From assembly GCF_900114095.1 (NCBI RefSeq), contig NZ_FORV01000004.1:310001-374000 (forward strand): a stretch of DNA of 64,000 nucleotides, written 5' to 3'. Every line of letters begins with the position of its first letter. The stretch's first letter is position 1. The translations under genes were made by a program, and so were the position numbers. The notes beneath the pieces were generated by a model. The model saw only the letters and a program-made list of their open reading frames with translations, did no database searches and had not been told where the DNA came from. Positions 46,632 through 56,484 of this stretch are shown one piece after another. The stretch is from Sphingomonas sp. NFR04 (GTDB lineage Bacteria > Pseudomonadota > Alphaproteobacteria > Sphingomonadales > Sphingomonadaceae).

Positions 46632-47378
46632 TCAGCGGATGCCGCCGCTCGCGGTGATGACCTCGCCGGTCAGCCAGCGGGCGTCGTCCGACGCGAGGAA
46701 GGCCACCACGTCCGCGATATCCTCCGGGGTGCCCGGCCGGCCGAGCGGCGTCTGCGCGACCAGCCCGGTTTCAATGTCGGAGCCGACGATGCCCGCCGTG
46801 TGCGTGCCTTCGGTCACGACATAGCCGGGGCTGACGGCGTTGACGCGAATCTTCCGCGGCGCGAGTTCGTTGGCGAGCACCCCCGAAATGGCGTTCACCG
46901 CACCCTTCGTGCCGGCATAGGCAGCGGCACCGGGCGTGTTCACATGGGTGATCGCCGAGGAGATATTGATGATGCTGGCACCTTCGCCGAGGTGCGGAGA
47001 CGCGGCCTGGGTCGCCAGGAGCACGCCGAGCACGTTGACGTCGAACTGACGGCGATAATGATCTTCGGTCAGCGCCTCGATCGGGGCGAATTCGTAGATG
47101 CCCGAATTGTTGACCAAGACGTCCAGCCGGCCGAATTCGCGGATGGCAGTATCGACCAGCGCCTGCGCCTCGGCCGCCTTCGACACGTCGGCCTGCGCTG
47201 CGATGGCGCGCCCGCCCTCGGCGGTGATGTCCTGGACCACGGCCTCGGCACCGGATCGGCTCGACGCAAAATTCACGACGACCGAGGCGCCTTGCGCCGC
47301 CAGCGCCTTGGCGATGGCCGCGCCGATGCCCTTGGATGCGCCCGTGACGATCGCCACCTTACCGTTCAGCTTTGTCAT
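46632..47378 (-). CDS. SDR family oxidoreductase
   Basis: 248 residues. Cofactor motif TGASKGIGAAIA, then NNSG, an active-site Ser in NISSAI and YAGTKGA (YXXXK). Ends in TGEVITASGGI, like FabG-type 3-oxoacyl reductases, but genomic context suggests a specialised dehydrogenase. GGAGG precedes the ATG. It is divergent from an ArsR regulator. Confidence 0.92.
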   Translation of the reverse strand: MTKLNGKVAIVTGASKGIGAAIAKALAAQGASVVVNFASSRSGAEAVVQDITAEGGRAIAAQADVSKAAEAQALVDTAIREFGRLDVLVNNSGIYEFAPIEALTEDHYRRQFDVNVLGVLLATQAASPHLGEGASIINISSAITHVNTPGAAAYAGTKGAVNAISGVLANELAPRKIRVNAVSPGYVVTEGTHTAGIVGSDIETGLVAQTPLGRPGTPEDIADVVAFLASDDARWLTGEVITASGGIR

Positions 47379-47428
47379 TTGAACCAACCTCCGATGTGGG
47401 CAGGCAGCGAGACGCTCGCCTTGTCCCA

Positions 47429-47449
47429 TAGTTCGGAATATCGGAACTA
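47429..47449. promoter_or_regulatory. 21-bp dyad between SDR and ArsR genes
   Basis: TAGTTC(N9)GAACTA with additional inner GA/TC symmetry, in the 107-bp spacer shared by the divergent SDR and ArsR genes. A probable operator for the ArsR protein, based on position and symmetry. Confidence 0.55.
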
Positions 47450-47485
47450 ATGCGGTTGCCGTCAACCGCCCTATATGGAATTCGC

Positions 47486-47851
47486 ATGAGACCTCTGATT
47501 CACCCCGCCGTTGAGGAGCTTCGCCCTGAAGCCATTCTGCACGCGTTGTCGGATCCGAACCGCGCGGCGATCTTCGCCAACATCATGCGGGCGGGCTGCG
47601 TGGAGGCGTGTTCCGCCGTCTCGGCAGTGGGGGACCGCGTCATTCCCAAGTCTTCCCTGTCGAACCATTTCAAGGTGCTGCGCGAAGCCGGCCTCATCCG
47701 CAGCGAGCGCCACGGCGTGGAGGTCCGCAACCATCCCCGCTGGGCGGAGGTCGAAGCGCGCTTTCCCGGCCTGCTCGTGGGGATCATCAATGCCTATGCA
47801 GCAAGCGTCGGCGACGACCCGCCAAGGTTCCAGAATGCGGCGACCCCGTGA
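47486..47851 (+). CDS. ArsR-family (winged HTH) regulator
   Basis: 121 residues. ALSDPNRAAIFANIMRAG, then KSSLSNHFKVLREAGLIRSERHGVEVRN, is the ArsR DNA-recognition and wing region. No metal-binding cysteine box is obvious, so it may sense a small organic molecule. Probable target: the divergent SDR gene. Confidence 0.9.
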   Translation: MRPLIHPAVEELRPEAILHALSDPNRAAIFANIMRAGCVEACSAVSAVGDRVIPKSSLSNHFKVLREAGLIRSERHGVEVRNHPRWAEVEARFPGLLVGIINAYAASVGDDPPRFQNAATP

Positions 47852-48015
47852 ACCAGTGAACCGGGTATTGGGCGCGCTATCACCTTCAAACCGCGCGGGA
47901 AGTGTTTCGCGAGACTGTATCGAAAGATTGCTGGGCCCGGTTTTGCTTGAAAACCCCTGTGGCGAAGCCGATATTCGCAGCATCCGGCACTGCGCCGGGC
48001 AAAGGAGTTTTTCGA

Positions 48016-48783
48016 ATGGCTAACTGGTCCGATCCCCGCACGAGCGAGTCGCCCTTCGCGACCGCGAGTGCACGCGCCGCGGCGCATGACGCGGGGCTCC
48101 GGTCGTACATGCTGTCGGTCTACAACTATATGCTGTCCGGCGTGCTGCTGACCGGCATCGTCGCGCTGGCGTTCGGCAAGGTCGATCAACTGCAGCAGGT
48201 GCTGTTTCAGCTGGTGGAAACCGCCCGCGGCCCGTCGCTGCAGCCGACGCTGCTCGGCTGGGTGGCGATGATCTCGCCGCTGGCGATCGTGTTCGCGATG
48301 AGCTTCGGTCAGAACCGCATGTCCGAAGGCACGCTCAAGGTGCTGTTCTTCGCCTATGCCGGCCTGCTGGGCGCGTCGCTCTCGACGATCTTCGTCACCT
48401 ATACCGACATGTCGATCGCGCAGGTGTTCTTCGGCACCGCCGCCGGCTTCGGCGCGCTGAGCCTCTATGGCTACACCACCAAGAAGGATCTGTCGGGCTT
48501 CGGCACCTTCCTGATCATCGGCCTGGTGGGTCTGATCGTCGCGTCGATCGTCAACCTCTTCCTGCAGTCGGGCACGATGAGCCTGGTGATCAGCGCCATT
48601 GGCGTGCTGATCTTCGCCGGCCTCACCGCCTATGACACGCAGAAGATCAAGAGCATCTACGCCTATGTCGCCGGTACGCCGGAGCAGGGCAAGGTCGCGA
48701 TCATGGGGGCGCTGAACCTCTATCTCGACTTCATCAACATGTTCCTGTTCCTGCTGCGCCTGTTCGGCAGCTCGCGCGACTGA
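48016..48783 (+). CDS. Bax inhibitor-1/YccA family membrane protein
   Basis: 255 residues, seven hydrophobic helices. MSFGQNRMSEGTLK, then TAAGFGALSLYGYTTKKDLSGFG, and a C-terminal LNLYLDFINMFLFLLRLFG are typical. YccA-like proteins interact with FtsH and conduct protons or calcium. AAAGGAG precedes the ATG; a strong terminator follows. Confidence 0.93.
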   Translation: MANWSDPRTSESPFATASARAAAHDAGLRSYMLSVYNYMLSGVLLTGIVALAFGKVDQLQQVLFQLVETARGPSLQPTLLGWVAMISPLAIVFAMSFGQNRMSEGTLKVLFFAYAGLLGASLSTIFVTYTDMSIAQVFFGTAAGFGALSLYGYTTKKDLSGFGTFLIIGLVGLIVASIVNLFLQSGTMSLVISAIGVLIFAGLTAYDTQKIKSIYAYVAGTPEQGKVAIMGALNLYLDFINMFLFLLRLFGSSRD

Positions 48784-48809
48784 TCCTCGCGCGGAACGGA
48801 AGGAAAATG

Positions 48810-48840
48810 GGCCCGGCGGAGCGATCCGCCGGGCCTTTTG
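48810..48840 (+). terminator. Rho-independent terminator
   Basis: The stem GGCCCGGCGGA/TCCGCCGGGCC with a short GCGA loop is followed by TTTTGTTG, directly after the Bax-inhibitor-like gene. Confidence 0.92.
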
Positions 48841-48918
48841 TTGTGCGCGCCTGTGCAGGCAAGGAACGCGAGTCCCGGCATGTCCGTTTAATCGGGGTAA
48901 CGCTCAGGAGAGTGCAGC

Positions 48919-49263
48919 ATGACCAACAATCCCCTCGACCCCGCGATGGACCGGATGTCGGTCGCCCCGGACCCCAAGGCCGACGACGAAGGCAAGAGCC
49001 CCGTCCATTCCGCCGATGCCGGCACCGATTCCTCGATCGAGGAACGCCTCGCCCGCGATCCGGCCAGCAAGGAAGCCCGGCTCGACCGTGCGCTCGACGA
49101 GTCGATGGACGCGTCCGATCCGCCCGCCTCGACCCAGCCGGTGCACAACAACGAAATCCCGGAAAGCTCGGGCTATGATCCCAATGCCGAGGCAAATCGC
49201 GCCGACGGCAAGGAAGACAAGGGCGTGATCGACAAGGCCCTGCACAAGCTCGGCCTCGACTGA
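48919..49263 (+). CDS. Acidic, disordered hypothetical protein
   Basis: 114 residues with very high Asp/Glu/Ser/Pro and almost no hydrophobic core, ending VIDKALHKLGLD, a possible short amphipathic helix. No family recognised. AGGAGAG precedes the ATG. It starts 12 bp before a CDF transporter gene and may be cotranscribed. Confidence 0.65.
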   Translation: MTNNPLDPAMDRMSVAPDPKADDEGKSPVHSADAGTDSSIEERLARDPASKEARLDRALDESMDASDPPASTQPVHNNEIPESSGYDPNAEANRADGKEDKGVIDKALHKLGLD

Positions 49264-49274
49264 GGCCGACACGG

Positions 49275-50216
49275 ATGGCCGCGTCTCCCGCGTCGGGTTG
49301 GCGCGCCAATCTGGTTCTCTATGCGGCGCTCGCCGCCAATGTCGGGATCGCCGTCGCGAAGTTCGTCGCGGCGGCGATCACCGCATCGTCCTCGATGCTT
49401 ACCGAGGGCGTGCACAGCCTGGTCGACAGCCTCAACCAGATCCTGCTGCTCTACGGCCAGCGCCGCGCCAAGCGGCCGCCCGATGCCGAACACCCGTTCG
49501 GCTATGGCCGCGAACTCTATTTCTGGGCCTTTGTCGTCGCGATCCTGATCTTTGGGCTTGGCGCCGGTGTATCGGTCTATGAAGGCTATCTCCACATCAT
49601 CGATCCGGAGCCGCTGCGCGATCCGTTGGTCAACTACATCGTGCTCGGCATCGCCACCGCGATGGAGGGCACGAGCTGGGTCATCGCGATCCGCGAGTTC
49701 CGCGAGAGCAAGGGCGATTGCGGCTGGTGGAAGGCCATCCGGGAATCGAAGGATCCCGCCGGCTTCATCGTGCTGTTCGAGGATTCGGCCGCGTTGGCGG
49801 GCCTGATCGTCGCCGCGATCGGTGTGTGGGCCAGCCATGCTTGGCAGGATCCCCGGATCGACGGCGCCGCCTCCATCGCGATCGGGCTGATCCTCGCCGC
49901 CGTCGCGACGCTGCTGGCACGCGAGGCCAAGGGCCTGCTGATCGGCGAGCGCGCGAACCCGGATCTGATCGCCCAGGTGCGCGCGACGCTCGAGGCCGAG
50001 CCGCGCATCACGGGGGTCAATCATGTCCGCACCATCCACACCGCGCCCGACCGCGTGTTCGTGGCAATCAGCGCCGATTTCGACGACAGCCTTGCGATGG
50101 GCGAGGCGGAGACATTGATCGAACGGATCGAGGCCAAGCTCAAGGCGGCGCTGCCCCAGCTCAGCTCGATCTATATCCGCCCCGAGAAGCGCGAGGATGC
50201 CGAGGTGGTGGCGTAG
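49275..50216 (+). CDS. Cation diffusion facilitator (CDF) transporter
   Basis: 313 residues with six helices. The metal-site SSSMLTEGVHSLVDSLNQ in TM2 and EDSAALAG in TM5 match CDF proteins that export Zn, Fe or related cations in exchange for protons. The HPFGYGRELYFW family block and a C-terminal cytoplasmic domain are present. A hairpin follows the stop. Confidence 0.92.
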   Translation: MAASPASGWRANLVLYAALAANVGIAVAKFVAAAITASSSMLTEGVHSLVDSLNQILLLYGQRRAKRPPDAEHPFGYGRELYFWAFVVAILIFGLGAGVSVYEGYLHIIDPEPLRDPLVNYIVLGIATAMEGTSWVIAIREFRESKGDCGWWKAIRESKDPAGFIVLFEDSAALAGLIVAAIGVWASHAWQDPRIDGAASIAIGLILAAVATLLAREAKGLLIGERANPDLIAQVRATLEAEPRITGVNHVRTIHTAPDRVFVAISADFDDSLAMGEAETLIERIEAKLKAALPQLSSIYIRPEKREDAEVVA

Positions 50217-50222
50217 CCTCAG

Positions 50223-50244
50223 TCCTCCCCCTGGCGGGGGAGGA
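50223..50244 (+). terminator. TCCTCCCCC-GGGGGAGGA hairpin
   Basis: A GC-rich stem directly after the CDF gene, without a T tract. Could also be a remnant of the CCTCCCC repeat family. Confidence 0.45.
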
Positions 50245-50302
50245 TCGTGCGATCGCTTCAGCGCACGCCGCAATGGGATGTGTGATCGGTGCCTCAGACC
50301 CC

Positions 50303-50399
50303 CGTCATTCCCGCGTAGGCGGGAATTCATTTGCCAGGATGCTCGGGGAAAGAACCGCGGCACCAGCGCCAATGGATCCCCGCCTTCGCGGGGATGACG
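50303..50399. repeat. Palindromic intergenic repeat, GTCATTCC family
   Basis: CGTCATTCCCGC-type left end and GCGGGGATGACG right end, with inner ATTCAT/ATGGATCC. The centre GGGGAAAGAACCGCGGCACC resembles that of 31539-31634. Confidence 0.88.
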
Positions 50400-50456
50400 C
50401 GTTGAGGCGGCTACACGCCATCGACCTGGCTCCGGGAGGAGCAGGATTGAGGCGGT

Positions 50457-50828
50457 TCAATCCCCCAGTGCGCCCAGCAGTTCATGCGACCGCAGCGGCT
50501 TTTCGAGCAGCGCGGCATAGCCCGTCGCTTCCGCCTCGGCCGCGAGTGCGGGGCTGGGATAGCCGGTCATCAGCACTGCCCGGCCGGTCCAGCCGCGCGC
50601 GTGCAGCGCCCGCAGCAGGGCGATGCCGTCACCATCGGGCAGGCAATAGTCGGCCACCAGATACTCGGCGGCGAGCGCGGCCGGATCGGCGAGCGAGGCC
50701 TTGGCGACGCTGTGCGCCCGCACCTGATACCCCCGGCCGTGCAGCAGCAGCTGGGTCGAGCGGCGCACACCGTCATCGTCTTCGACGAGCAACACGCTGG
50801 GGCGTTCGGCGGGGGATGCGGTGGTCAT
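50457..50828 (-). CDS. Single-domain response regulator
   Basis: 123 residues, a lone receiver domain. VEDDD supplies the acidic pocket, VADYCLPDGDG the phospho-acceptor Asp, LMTGY the Thr and LLEKPL the Lys. There is no output domain or adjacent kinase. Read with the ATG at 50828 rather than an upstream one. Confidence 0.87.
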   Translation of the reverse strand: MTTASPAERPSVLLVEDDDGVRRSTQLLLHGRGYQVRAHSVAKASLADPAALAAEYLVADYCLPDGDGIALLRALHARGWTGRAVLMTGYPSPALAAEAEATGYAALLEKPLRSHELLGALGD

Positions 50829-50973
50829 GGAAGCGAGCCTGATCGCCTCGCCTGCCACGGCGCGGCGGCCGGGTCTCTACGTGAATTTCCCAGGGTCAGC
50901 CGGTCCCGTGCAGCGCTCCGCTGACCCAAGGGGCGGTTGCGAGGTGCCTGGGGATACGGCACCTTCGCTCGCG

Positions 50974-51159
50974 ATGTTCTTCGACGAGAATCGCGTCTGG
51001 CCTCGGCCGGAACCGCCGCGGCCCGTGCCCCTGCCGCCGGGCCGGCGGGAGCGATTCCTGACGCGGATGTTCCTCGTCTACGCGCTGATCCTGCTGCTGC
51101 TGCCGGTCAGCGCGAGCGGGATCGCGGACCTGATCCGGTATCTGCTGGCGCTGCTTTAA
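50974..51159 (+). CDS. Small membrane protein
   Basis: 61 residues: a Pro/Arg-rich cytoplasmic-looking start (MFFDENRVWPRPEPPRPVPL) then one hydrophobic segment (MFLVYALILLLLPVSASGIADLI). The open frame extends upstream to 50821, but that part opposes the response-regulator gene. Coding status is plausible but unproven. Confidence 0.45.
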   Translation: MFFDENRVWPRPEPPRPVPLPPGRRERFLTRMFLVYALILLLLPVSASGIADLIRYLLALL

Positions 51160-51163
51160 GGGC

Positions 51164-51874
51164 TCAGCCCAGTTCGTCGTCCTTGTACTTGATCTGGAGG
51201 AAGTTGCCGCGGGTCGCCAGCGCGTCCAGATCGCCCTGGGCGAGCTGCGCGGTCATCTCGGCGATTTCCTCGTCGATCACCTGCAGACCTTGGGCCAGCT
51301 GCTGGTCCGGCGTCATGCCGTTGCGCGGCACGGTGCGGAGCGGCTCGGGCACCAAGCCATAGCCTTTCACCAGTTCGGGGAGCTGCTCGCCGATCAGCTT
51401 GCGGACCTCGTTTGCCGCGGGCGAGCTTTCGTCCAGCCGGGCAAGCTGCGGCGCCAGCGTCTCGAGCTTCACTCCGATCGAGTCGACCAGCGTGCGTGCG
51501 GGCGCCGGCAGCGCCAGCCGCTGCGTCTCCAGCCAGCGCTCGGTGGTGGACGGAAGCGCCTTCAAGGGGACTTGCACCAGCTGCTCGACGCGGGGGGCGC
51601 TGGTCACCGGGAGCGAGGCGAAGACGAGCGTCGCCAGGATCAGCAGCATCATCACCGCCAGTGCGCCGAACATGCCGAGCGGCATGAACATGCCGATCGT
51701 GATCGCCGCGATGATGATCACCGCATCCGCCGCCGCGATCCGCCCGAGCCGGGCGAGGATCTCCGCCTCGCGCCGCTTGCGGGTGCGGGTGGCGAGCGCG
51801 CCTTCGGTGCGGGCGCGCGAGCGCTCGATCAGTTCCTCGCCACGCGCGAGCAGGCGGTCCACGTCACTCGGCAT
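51164..51874 (-). CDS. XpaC-like membrane protein
   Basis: 236 residues. Charged N-terminus, two adjacent helices (AAADAVIIIAAITIGMFMPLG; ALAVMMLLILATLVFASL) then a long helical cytoplasmic domain. Its position just downstream of a TelA gene (6 bp), and the LPELVKGYGLV segment, suggest the XpaC/YceG partner commonly found with TelA. Function is uncertain. Confidence 0.7.
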   Translation of the reverse strand: MPSDVDRLLARGEELIERSRARTEGALATRTRKRREAEILARLGRIAAADAVIIIAAITIGMFMPLGMFGALAVMMLLILATLVFASLPVTSAPRVEQLVQVPLKALPSTTERWLETQRLALPAPARTLVDSIGVKLETLAPQLARLDESSPAANEVRKLIGEQLPELVKGYGLVPEPLRTVPRNGMTPDQQLAQGLQVIDEEIAEMTAQLAQGDLDALATRGNFLQIKYKDDELG

Positions 51875-51880
51875 CGCGGC

Positions 51881-53086
51881 TTACATCGCCTCCAGCTTGA
51901 AGCCGTCCGTGGGGCCGCCGAGTCGGTTCTGCTCGGCACCCTCGGCGCGGGCGATATAGCCCTTCGACTTCTCGACTTCGTTCGACAGGGTGTTGACCGT
52001 CACCTTCATACTGTCGAGCGCCTTGAGCTTGAAGGTGTCGATCGCATCCATCGTGTCGTAGATGTTCTGGAAGGCGCGCTGCAGCGTCTCGACGGGGATG
52101 GTCGAGCTTGCCGCCTGTTCGTGGATCGCGGCGGTCTGGCTCTTGAGCAGCTGGCCGGTCGAGTCGATCAGGTTGGCCGTTGTCGTGTTCAGCGCGGTGA
52201 TCTGGTCCAGCACCAGCTTCTGGTTGTTCAGCGCCTGCGCGACGGTCACCGCGGTACGCAGCGCCGAGACGGTTGTGGTGGAGGCGCGATCGACGCCCTT
52301 GATCAGCTCGACATTGTTCTTCTTGACCAGATCGAGCGCGAGATAGCCCTGCACCGTTACCGCCATCTGGGTGAGCAGGTCCTGGGTGCGCTGGCGGACA
52401 TAGAAGAGCGCGGTCTCGCGGATCGCCTTGGCCTTGGCGGGATCGGTGTGATCCAGCTCGTTGGCCTTGTCCTCGAGCTTCTCGTCCATCGCCTTGGAGA
52501 GATAGATCATCTGCTCGAGACGACCCATCGCGTTCCACAGGTTGGCGCGCTCGGTGGCAATCGCGGCATTGTCCTGCAGCAGCTCGTCCTTGCCGTTGGC
52601 CAGGCTCTTGAGGATGCCGTTGATGTGGCTCTGCGAGGACTGGTATTTGCGGAAATAATTGGTCAGCGCGCCGCCGCCGAAGATCTTCGACAGGAAGCCG
52701 TCCTTGCCGCCGATCAGCTTGCCGTTGCGCGAGGGATCGAGCTCTTCCACCGTCTTGCGCAGCGCCAGCAGGTCGGCGCCGACGCCGCCGTCGCTGCCCA
52801 TCGCGCGCACCGGGCGATCGAGGAAGCGGTTCGACTGGCCCGCGGCATCGCGAATTTCCTTCTGCCCCATCGCCGCGATCGCATCGACGCGCTTGCCGAA
52901 TTCGGGCGAGTTCACGTCCTGCGCGATCAGATCGTCGATGAAGCCGGTGACGCGCTTGTCGAGCTCGGACTTCTTGGTGTCTTCGACCGGCACCAGCCCG
53001 GCGGCCTTTTCCGGCGCCACGGCGGGAACGGGATCCGGGGGCGTGAGCACCAGACCCTGGTCTGCGGTATCCGTCACAGTCGCCAT
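51881..53086 (-). CDS. TelA family (toxic-anion resistance) protein
   Basis: 401 residues, highly helical. KYQSSQSHINGILKSLANGKDELLQDNAAI and AVTVQGYLALDLVKKNNVELIKGVDRASTTTVSALRTAV are the TelA core. Originally linked to tellurite resistance; the real role is probably in membrane or stress physiology. Operon with the downstream XpaC-like gene. The start is the ATG at 53086. Confidence 0.92.
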   Translation of the reverse strand: MATVTDTADQGLVLTPPDPVPAVAPEKAAGLVPVEDTKKSELDKRVTGFIDDLIAQDVNSPEFGKRVDAIAAMGQKEIRDAAGQSNRFLDRPVRAMGSDGGVGADLLALRKTVEELDPSRNGKLIGGKDGFLSKIFGGGALTNYFRKYQSSQSHINGILKSLANGKDELLQDNAAIATERANLWNAMGRLEQMIYLSKAMDEKLEDKANELDHTDPAKAKAIRETALFYVRQRTQDLLTQMAVTVQGYLALDLVKKNNVELIKGVDRASTTTVSALRTAVTVAQALNNQKLVLDQITALNTTTANLIDSTGQLLKSQTAAIHEQAASSTIPVETLQRAFQNIYDTMDAIDTFKLKALDSMKVTVNTLSNEVEKSKGYIARAEGAEQNRLGGPTDGFKLEAM

Positions 53087-53235
53087 CGTCACTCTCTCTC
53101 CAACTCCGTGGGGATAACCATGCAGGCGAAGCACGTATCCCGCAAGTGTGTCATGTAGATAGCACAGTGCCGAATGCAACTTGACCCGGGGGTTTGGGGC
53201 GCATTGTATCGCCGCATAGCAATGGGGAGGGGTGG

Positions 53236-53745
53236 ATGCAGCGGCGCGACGTGCTGGGGACAATGGGACTCGCGGGGCTGGCGACGGGCATCGCTGCCGA
53301 TGCGAAGGCTGCGCCGGAAGCGAGCCTGGCGCTGGCGTTCGCCTATGAGGCCATCGTCACGCTCGGCGCGGCTACGCCGGTGGGCCGCACGCCCTATGGC
53401 GTCCGCAACCGGATTCCGATCACCGGCGGCAGCTTCCAGGGACCGCGCATCCGCGGCACCGTGCTGGCGGGCGGCATGGACTGGCAGCTGGAGCGGCCCG
53501 ACGGCATGCTCGACGTTCATGCCGACTACATGATGCAGGCCGAGGACGGCGCGTTGATCCATGTGATCAACAAGGGGCTGATCAGCCGCGACCCCAAGCG
53601 CCCCTATGTGCGCACGACTCCCTGGTTCGAAGCGCCGGACGGGCCGCACGCCTGGCTCAACGAGTCGGTCTTCACCGGCACGATCGGCGCGCCGCCCGAG
53701 GGCAGGGGGCGGGCGGTGCGCATCACGGTGCACCGCATCCTATAG
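53236..53745 (+). CDS. DUF3237 family protein, probably exported
   Basis: 169 residues. The N-terminus [23 protein letters not shown] resembles a twin-arginine signal. The core [21 protein letters not shown] and [18 protein letters not shown] is the DUF3237 signature. Function unknown. GGGGAGGGG precedes the ATG. Confidence 0.87.
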   Translation: MQRRDVLGTMGLAGLATGIAADAKAAPEASLALAFAYEAIVTLGAATPVGRTPYGVRNRIPITGGSFQGPRIRGTVLAGGMDWQLERPDGMLDVHADYMMQAEDGALIHVINKGLISRDPKRPYVRTTPWFEAPDGPHAWLNESVFTGTIGAPPEGRGRAVRITVHRIL

Positions 53746-53831
53746 CGGGAAATACGAGGGCCTTCCCGCGACGCACCATTTCCGCTATGGGGCCGCCCGT
53801 ACGCGCGCTTCCGCGCCAATCAGGAAATCGC

Positions 53832-55676
53832 ATGAACCTCCGTAACGTGGCGATCATCGCACACGTCGACCATGGCAAGACCACCCTCGTCGACCAGCTC
53901 TTCCGCCAGTCCGGCACCTTCCGTGACAACCAGCGCGTCGAAGAGCGTGCGATGGATTCCAACGACCTCGAGAAGGAGCGCGGGATCACGATTCTCGCCA
54001 AGCCCACCTCGGTCGACTGGACGCCGCCGGGTGCCGACGAGGCGATTCGCATCAACATCGTCGATACGCCCGGCCACGCCGATTTCGGCGGCGAAGTGGA
54101 GCGCATCCTGAGCATGGTCGACGGCGTCGTCCTGCTGGTCGATTCGTCCGAAGGCGCGATGCCGCAGACCAAGTTCGTCACCGGCAAGGCGCTGGCGCTG
54201 GGGCTGAAGCCGATCGTCGTCGTCAACAAGGTCGACCGCAGCGACGCGCGCATCCAGGAAGTGCTGGACGAAGTGTTCGACCTGTTCGTGTCGCTCGACG
54301 CCAATGACGAGCAGCTCGACTTCCCGGTGCTCTACGCCTCGGGCCGCAACGGCTATGCCTCGACCGACATGGACGCGCGCGAAGGCACGCTGATCCCGAT
54401 GTTCGAGACGATCGTCAGCCACGTGCCGGCGCCGAAGGTTGAAGTCGAGGACGTGCCCTTCACCTTCCTGGTGACGCTGCTCGACCGCGACAACTTCCTC
54501 GGCCGTATCCTCACCGGCCGCGTCAATTCGGGCACGGTGAAGCTCAACCAGCCGATCCACGCGCTGGATAACGACGGCAACGTCATCGAGACCGGCCGCG
54601 CCTCGAAGATCCTGTCGTTCCGCGGGCTGGAGCGCGTGCCGGTCGAAGAAGCCAAGGCAGGCGACATCATCAGCCTCGCCGGCCTGGCCGTCGCCACCGT
54701 GTCGAACACGATCTGCGATCCGTCGGTCACCGAGCCGCTGCACGCGCAGCCGATCGATCCGCCCACGCTGTCGATGCGCTTTGCCGTCAACGACTCGCCG
54801 ATGGCGGGCCGCGAGGGCACCAAGGTGACGAGCCGCATGATCCGCGACCGCCTGTTCCGTGAAGCCGAGTCGAACGTCGCCGTGAAGGTGACCGAGGCGG
54901 CCGACCGCGACAGCTACGAAGTCGCCGGCCGCGGCGAGCTTCAGCTGGGCGTGCTGATCGAGACGATGCGCCGCGAAGGCTTCGAGCTCGGCATCAGCCG
55001 CCCGCGCGTGCTGTTCGGCCAGGACGAGAACGGCAACAAGACCGAGCCGTACGAAACCGTCATCATCGACGTGGACGAGGAATATTCGGGCACGGTCGTC
55101 GAGAAGATGAACCTGCGCAAGGCCGAGATGACCGACATGCGTCCGTCGGGCGGCGGCAAGACCCGCATCACCTTCTCCGCCCCCTCGCGCGGCATGATCG
55201 GCTATCACGGCGAGTTCCTGTCGGACACGCGCGGTACCGGCATCATGAACCGGCTGTTCGAGAAGTACGGCCCCCACAAGGGCAAGATCGAAGGCCGCAA
55301 GAACGGCGTGCTGATCTCCAACGGCGCGGGCGAAGCCCAGGGCTATGCGCTGGGTCCGCTCGAAGAGCGCGGCATCCTGTTCGTCGGTCACGGTGAGGCC
55401 CTGTACGAGGGCATGATCATCGGCGAGAACGCCAAGACGGAAGACCTCGAGGTCAACCCGATGAAGGCGAAGCAGCTGACCAACTTCCGCGCCTCGGGCG
55501 GCAAGGACGACGCAATCCGCCTCACCCCGCCGAAGAAGATGACGCTGGAGCAGGCCATCGCGTACATCGACGACGACGAGATGGTGGAAGTGACGCCGAA
55601 GACGATCCGTCTGCGCAAGCGCTACCTCGACCCGAACGAGCGCAAGCGCGCCAGCCGGGCGAAGGCGGCCGACTGA
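53832..55676 (+). CDS. typA: Translational GTPase TypA/BipA
   Basis: 614 residues. G1 [10 protein letters not shown]3 [12 protein letters not shown]4 NKVDR, then EF-G-like domains and the BipA-specific C-terminal domain ([20 protein letters not shown]). Assists 50S ribosome assembly and stress adaptation. The ATG at 53832 follows AGGA. A clear terminator follows. Confidence 0.97.
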   Translation: MNLRNVAIIAHVDHGKTTLVDQLFRQSGTFRDNQRVEERAMDSNDLEKERGITILAKPTSVDWTPPGADEAIRINIVDTPGHADFGGEVERILSMVDGVVLLVDSSEGAMPQTKFVTGKALALGLKPIVVVNKVDRSDARIQEVLDEVFDLFVSLDANDEQLDFPVLYASGRNGYASTDMDAREGTLIPMFETIVSHVPAPKVEVEDVPFTFLVTLLDRDNFLGRILTGRVNSGTVKLNQPIHALDNDGNVIETGRASKILSFRGLERVPVEEAKAGDIISLAGLAVATVSNTICDPSVTEPLHAQPIDPPTLSMRFAVNDSPMAGREGTKVTSRMIRDRLFREAESNVAVKVTEAADRDSYEVAGRGELQLGVLIETMRREGFELGISRPRVLFGQDENGNKTEPYETVIIDVDEEYSGTVVEKMNLRKAEMTDMRPSGGGKTRITFSAPSRGMIGYHGEFLSDTRGTGIMNRLFEKYGPHKGKIEGRKNGVLISNGAGEAQGYALGPLEERGILFVGHGEALYEGMIIGENAKTEDLEVNPMKAKQLTNFRASGGKDDAIRLTPPKKMTLEQAIAYIDDDEMVEVTPKTIRLRKRYLDPNERKRASRAKAAD

Positions 55677-55701
55677 GCCACGCCGATGCGGTGAAGAAAG
55701 G

Positions 55702-55729
55702 GCCCCTGCCGGCAACGGCGGGGGCTTTT
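55702..55729 (+). terminator. typA terminator
   Basis: GCCCCTGCCG-GCAA-CGGCGGGGGC stem with TTTT following, 25 bp after the typA stop codon. Confidence 0.9.
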
Positions 55730-55809
55730 CGTTGATGGCGGCATTCCCCCCCCAGAGCATTTCCTCTCCCGCGAAGCAGGGGAGGACACACTCGGGTTAC
55801 CGCGCGCGC

Positions 55810-56307
55810 TTACTGATCGAGTCGCAGCGCAATCCGCTTGCGGATGTCTTCGGTCGTCATCGACGGGTTCATCTCGAACGAGGAGCGATCCGGCTCCTCG
55901 CCGCGGGCCCGGCACCGCGCGCGATAGGCTTCTTCCACGGCTTCGAGGTGCGAGAGCAGTTTCACGCGCTCGGGATTCGTCTCGCGCAGCTTCGCGCTCG
56001 ACATGCGATCGGACCAGTTCCGCCGCCGCCGCTCCTCGGGTGAAATCCCCGATGCGGCCTCTTGCGCCGGCTTGACCACCGGCTTCCAGACGGGGCGCGC
56101 TGCGCGGTACCGCCGGTACATCCTGAAGGCGTATCCGCCGGTCAGGACCGCCACCGCGATGCAGGTGTCGATGTACCAGGAGGCGTTGGCCTGCGGCGAA
56201 TGGCTGACCAGTACGAACATCGCGGCGCCCAGCACGGTCATGAAGACGAAATAGCCAAGGAACTCTATGGCCTCACGCCAGTACGCGCGTGCGGTGGCGA
56301 CACTCAT
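55810..56307 (-). CDS. Hypothetical membrane protein
   Basis: 165 residues. Two hydrophobic helices (IEFLGYFVFMTVLGAAMFVLV; WYIDTCIAVAVLTGGYAFRMY) followed by a basic, helical cytoplasmic C-terminus (SPEERRRRNWSDR). No family recognised. The ATG at 56307 follows GGGGGAG; the open frame upstream is longer but lacks support. Confidence 0.7.
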   Translation of the reverse strand: MSVATARAYWREAIEFLGYFVFMTVLGAAMFVLVSHSPQANASWYIDTCIAVAVLTGGYAFRMYRRYRAARPVWKPVVKPAQEAASGISPEERRRRNWSDRMSSAKLRETNPERVKLLSHLEAVEEAYRARCRARGEEPDRSSFEMNPSMTTEDIRKRIALRLDQ

Positions 56308-56484
56308 CTGCGGCTCCCCCCGAGACGCCCCCTCGTCCTGGATCATACCGGACTTGACAGGCCTTATTGTAGCGTCGCTGGTTAGACAGCCATCATCGTT
56401 AAGAAATGGTGCAGAAGCCTTGGGCCGCACGCGGCGGCGATGTTCGCGTGGATCTGGCGTCCAGTTCGATGATCTCCGTCGCCG

